Origin: Eutreptiella sp. 'Long Island Sound 2002'
Lineage: Eukaryota > Euglenozoa > Euglenophyceae > Eutreptiales > Eutreptiaceae
Length of the DNA: 64,000 nt
Assembly (NCBI GenBank): GCA_964036045.1
Contig: OZ038381.1
Span: 123,263,708-123,327,707, forward strand
Direction: 5' to 3'
The stretch's first letter is position 1, and the number at the start of each line of letters is the position of its first letter. The notes below the pieces were generated by a model. That model saw only the letters and a program-made list of their open reading frames with translations, searched no databases and was not told the DNA's origin. A program made the translations under genes and the position numbers. Positions 63,926 to 64,000 of this stretch are shown in pieces.

Positions 63926-64000
63926 TGGGATTGGCTCCTGGGCTGGTGAGGGGCGCCGGGGGCGTACTGGTGTCGGCGGTGGAGCACGGCGGTTGCGGTA

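Larger units (their letters stand above)
52849..64000 (-). mobile_element. R4: chromovirus with intact pol frame (5' end outside window)
   Basis: Minus strand: gag from 63925, zinc knuckle, 1643-codon pol (62233-57302), long 3' UTR, purine tract (AAGGAGGGGG, 55816-55807) and 3' LTR (55806-52849, TG...CA). Same lineage as R2/R3 by pol, by knuckle spacing and by LTR hairpin, but clearly diverged. It begins exactly where R3 stops, so it probably inserted in R3. The 5' LTR and PBS are beyond the right edge. Confidence 0.8.

Overview
This window is non-genic repeat DNA from a large eukaryotic genome. It is a nest of transposable elements with no recognisable host gene, tRNA, rRNA or CRISPR array. 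The pol genes are Ty3/gypsy type; three of the four elements carry a C-terminal chromodomain (chromoviruses), and the elements are bulky and stacked inside each other. This fits a repeat-rich green-lineage genome (streptophyte alga or land plant), but the sequence alone does not settle the species.

Four LTR elements are all read on the minus strand. R1 is the oldest. Its degenerate body (integrase, RNase H, RT, a complete but stop-interrupted dUTPase, protease, zinc knuckle, very long coiled-coil Gag) is scattered over positions 1-45037. R2 (22745-35936) is a full-length chromovirus with two ~2.35-kb LTRs, a PBS, a polypurine tract and a TTAC target duplication, inserted in R1's protease. R3 (45038-52848) is a sister copy of R2. 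It abuts R1's gag and is itself cut by R4 (52849 to beyond the right edge), a related chromovirus with an uninterrupted 1643-codon pol frame.

The most unusual content is a second kind of insertion, E1-E5. These are GC-rich and non-coding, loaded with internal tandem repeats, and end in a short tetranucleotide tail, (TACC)n or (TTAC)n. E1 sits in R1, E2 in E1 and E3 in E2; E5 and E4 sit in R1. For E1, E2, E3 and E5 the host sequence is directly duplicated on both sides for about 668, 457, 565 and 385 bp, exactly at the tail and at the opposite end. E4, a ~120-bp fragment with the same 3' end as E2, has a 15-bp duplication. E1 and E2 share a 5' end; E1 and E3 share a 3' end; E3 and E4 look 5'-truncated. 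This is the signature of target-primed reverse transcription, but with target-site duplications of hundreds of bases. I regard it as the strongest candidate for an undescribed system.

Layout: 1-3773 R1 pol; 3774-20563 E1 (containing E2 6491-14378, which contains E3 10952-12614); 20564-22744 R1 dUTPase and protease end; 22745-35936 R2; 35937-38347 R1 protease start, nucleocapsid and gag; 38348-42617 E5; 42618-45037 R1 gag (with E4 at 43435-43555); 45038-52848 R3; 52849-64000 R4. Many long open frames in the E elements come from stop-poor, GC-rich tandem repeats and are not annotated as genes.
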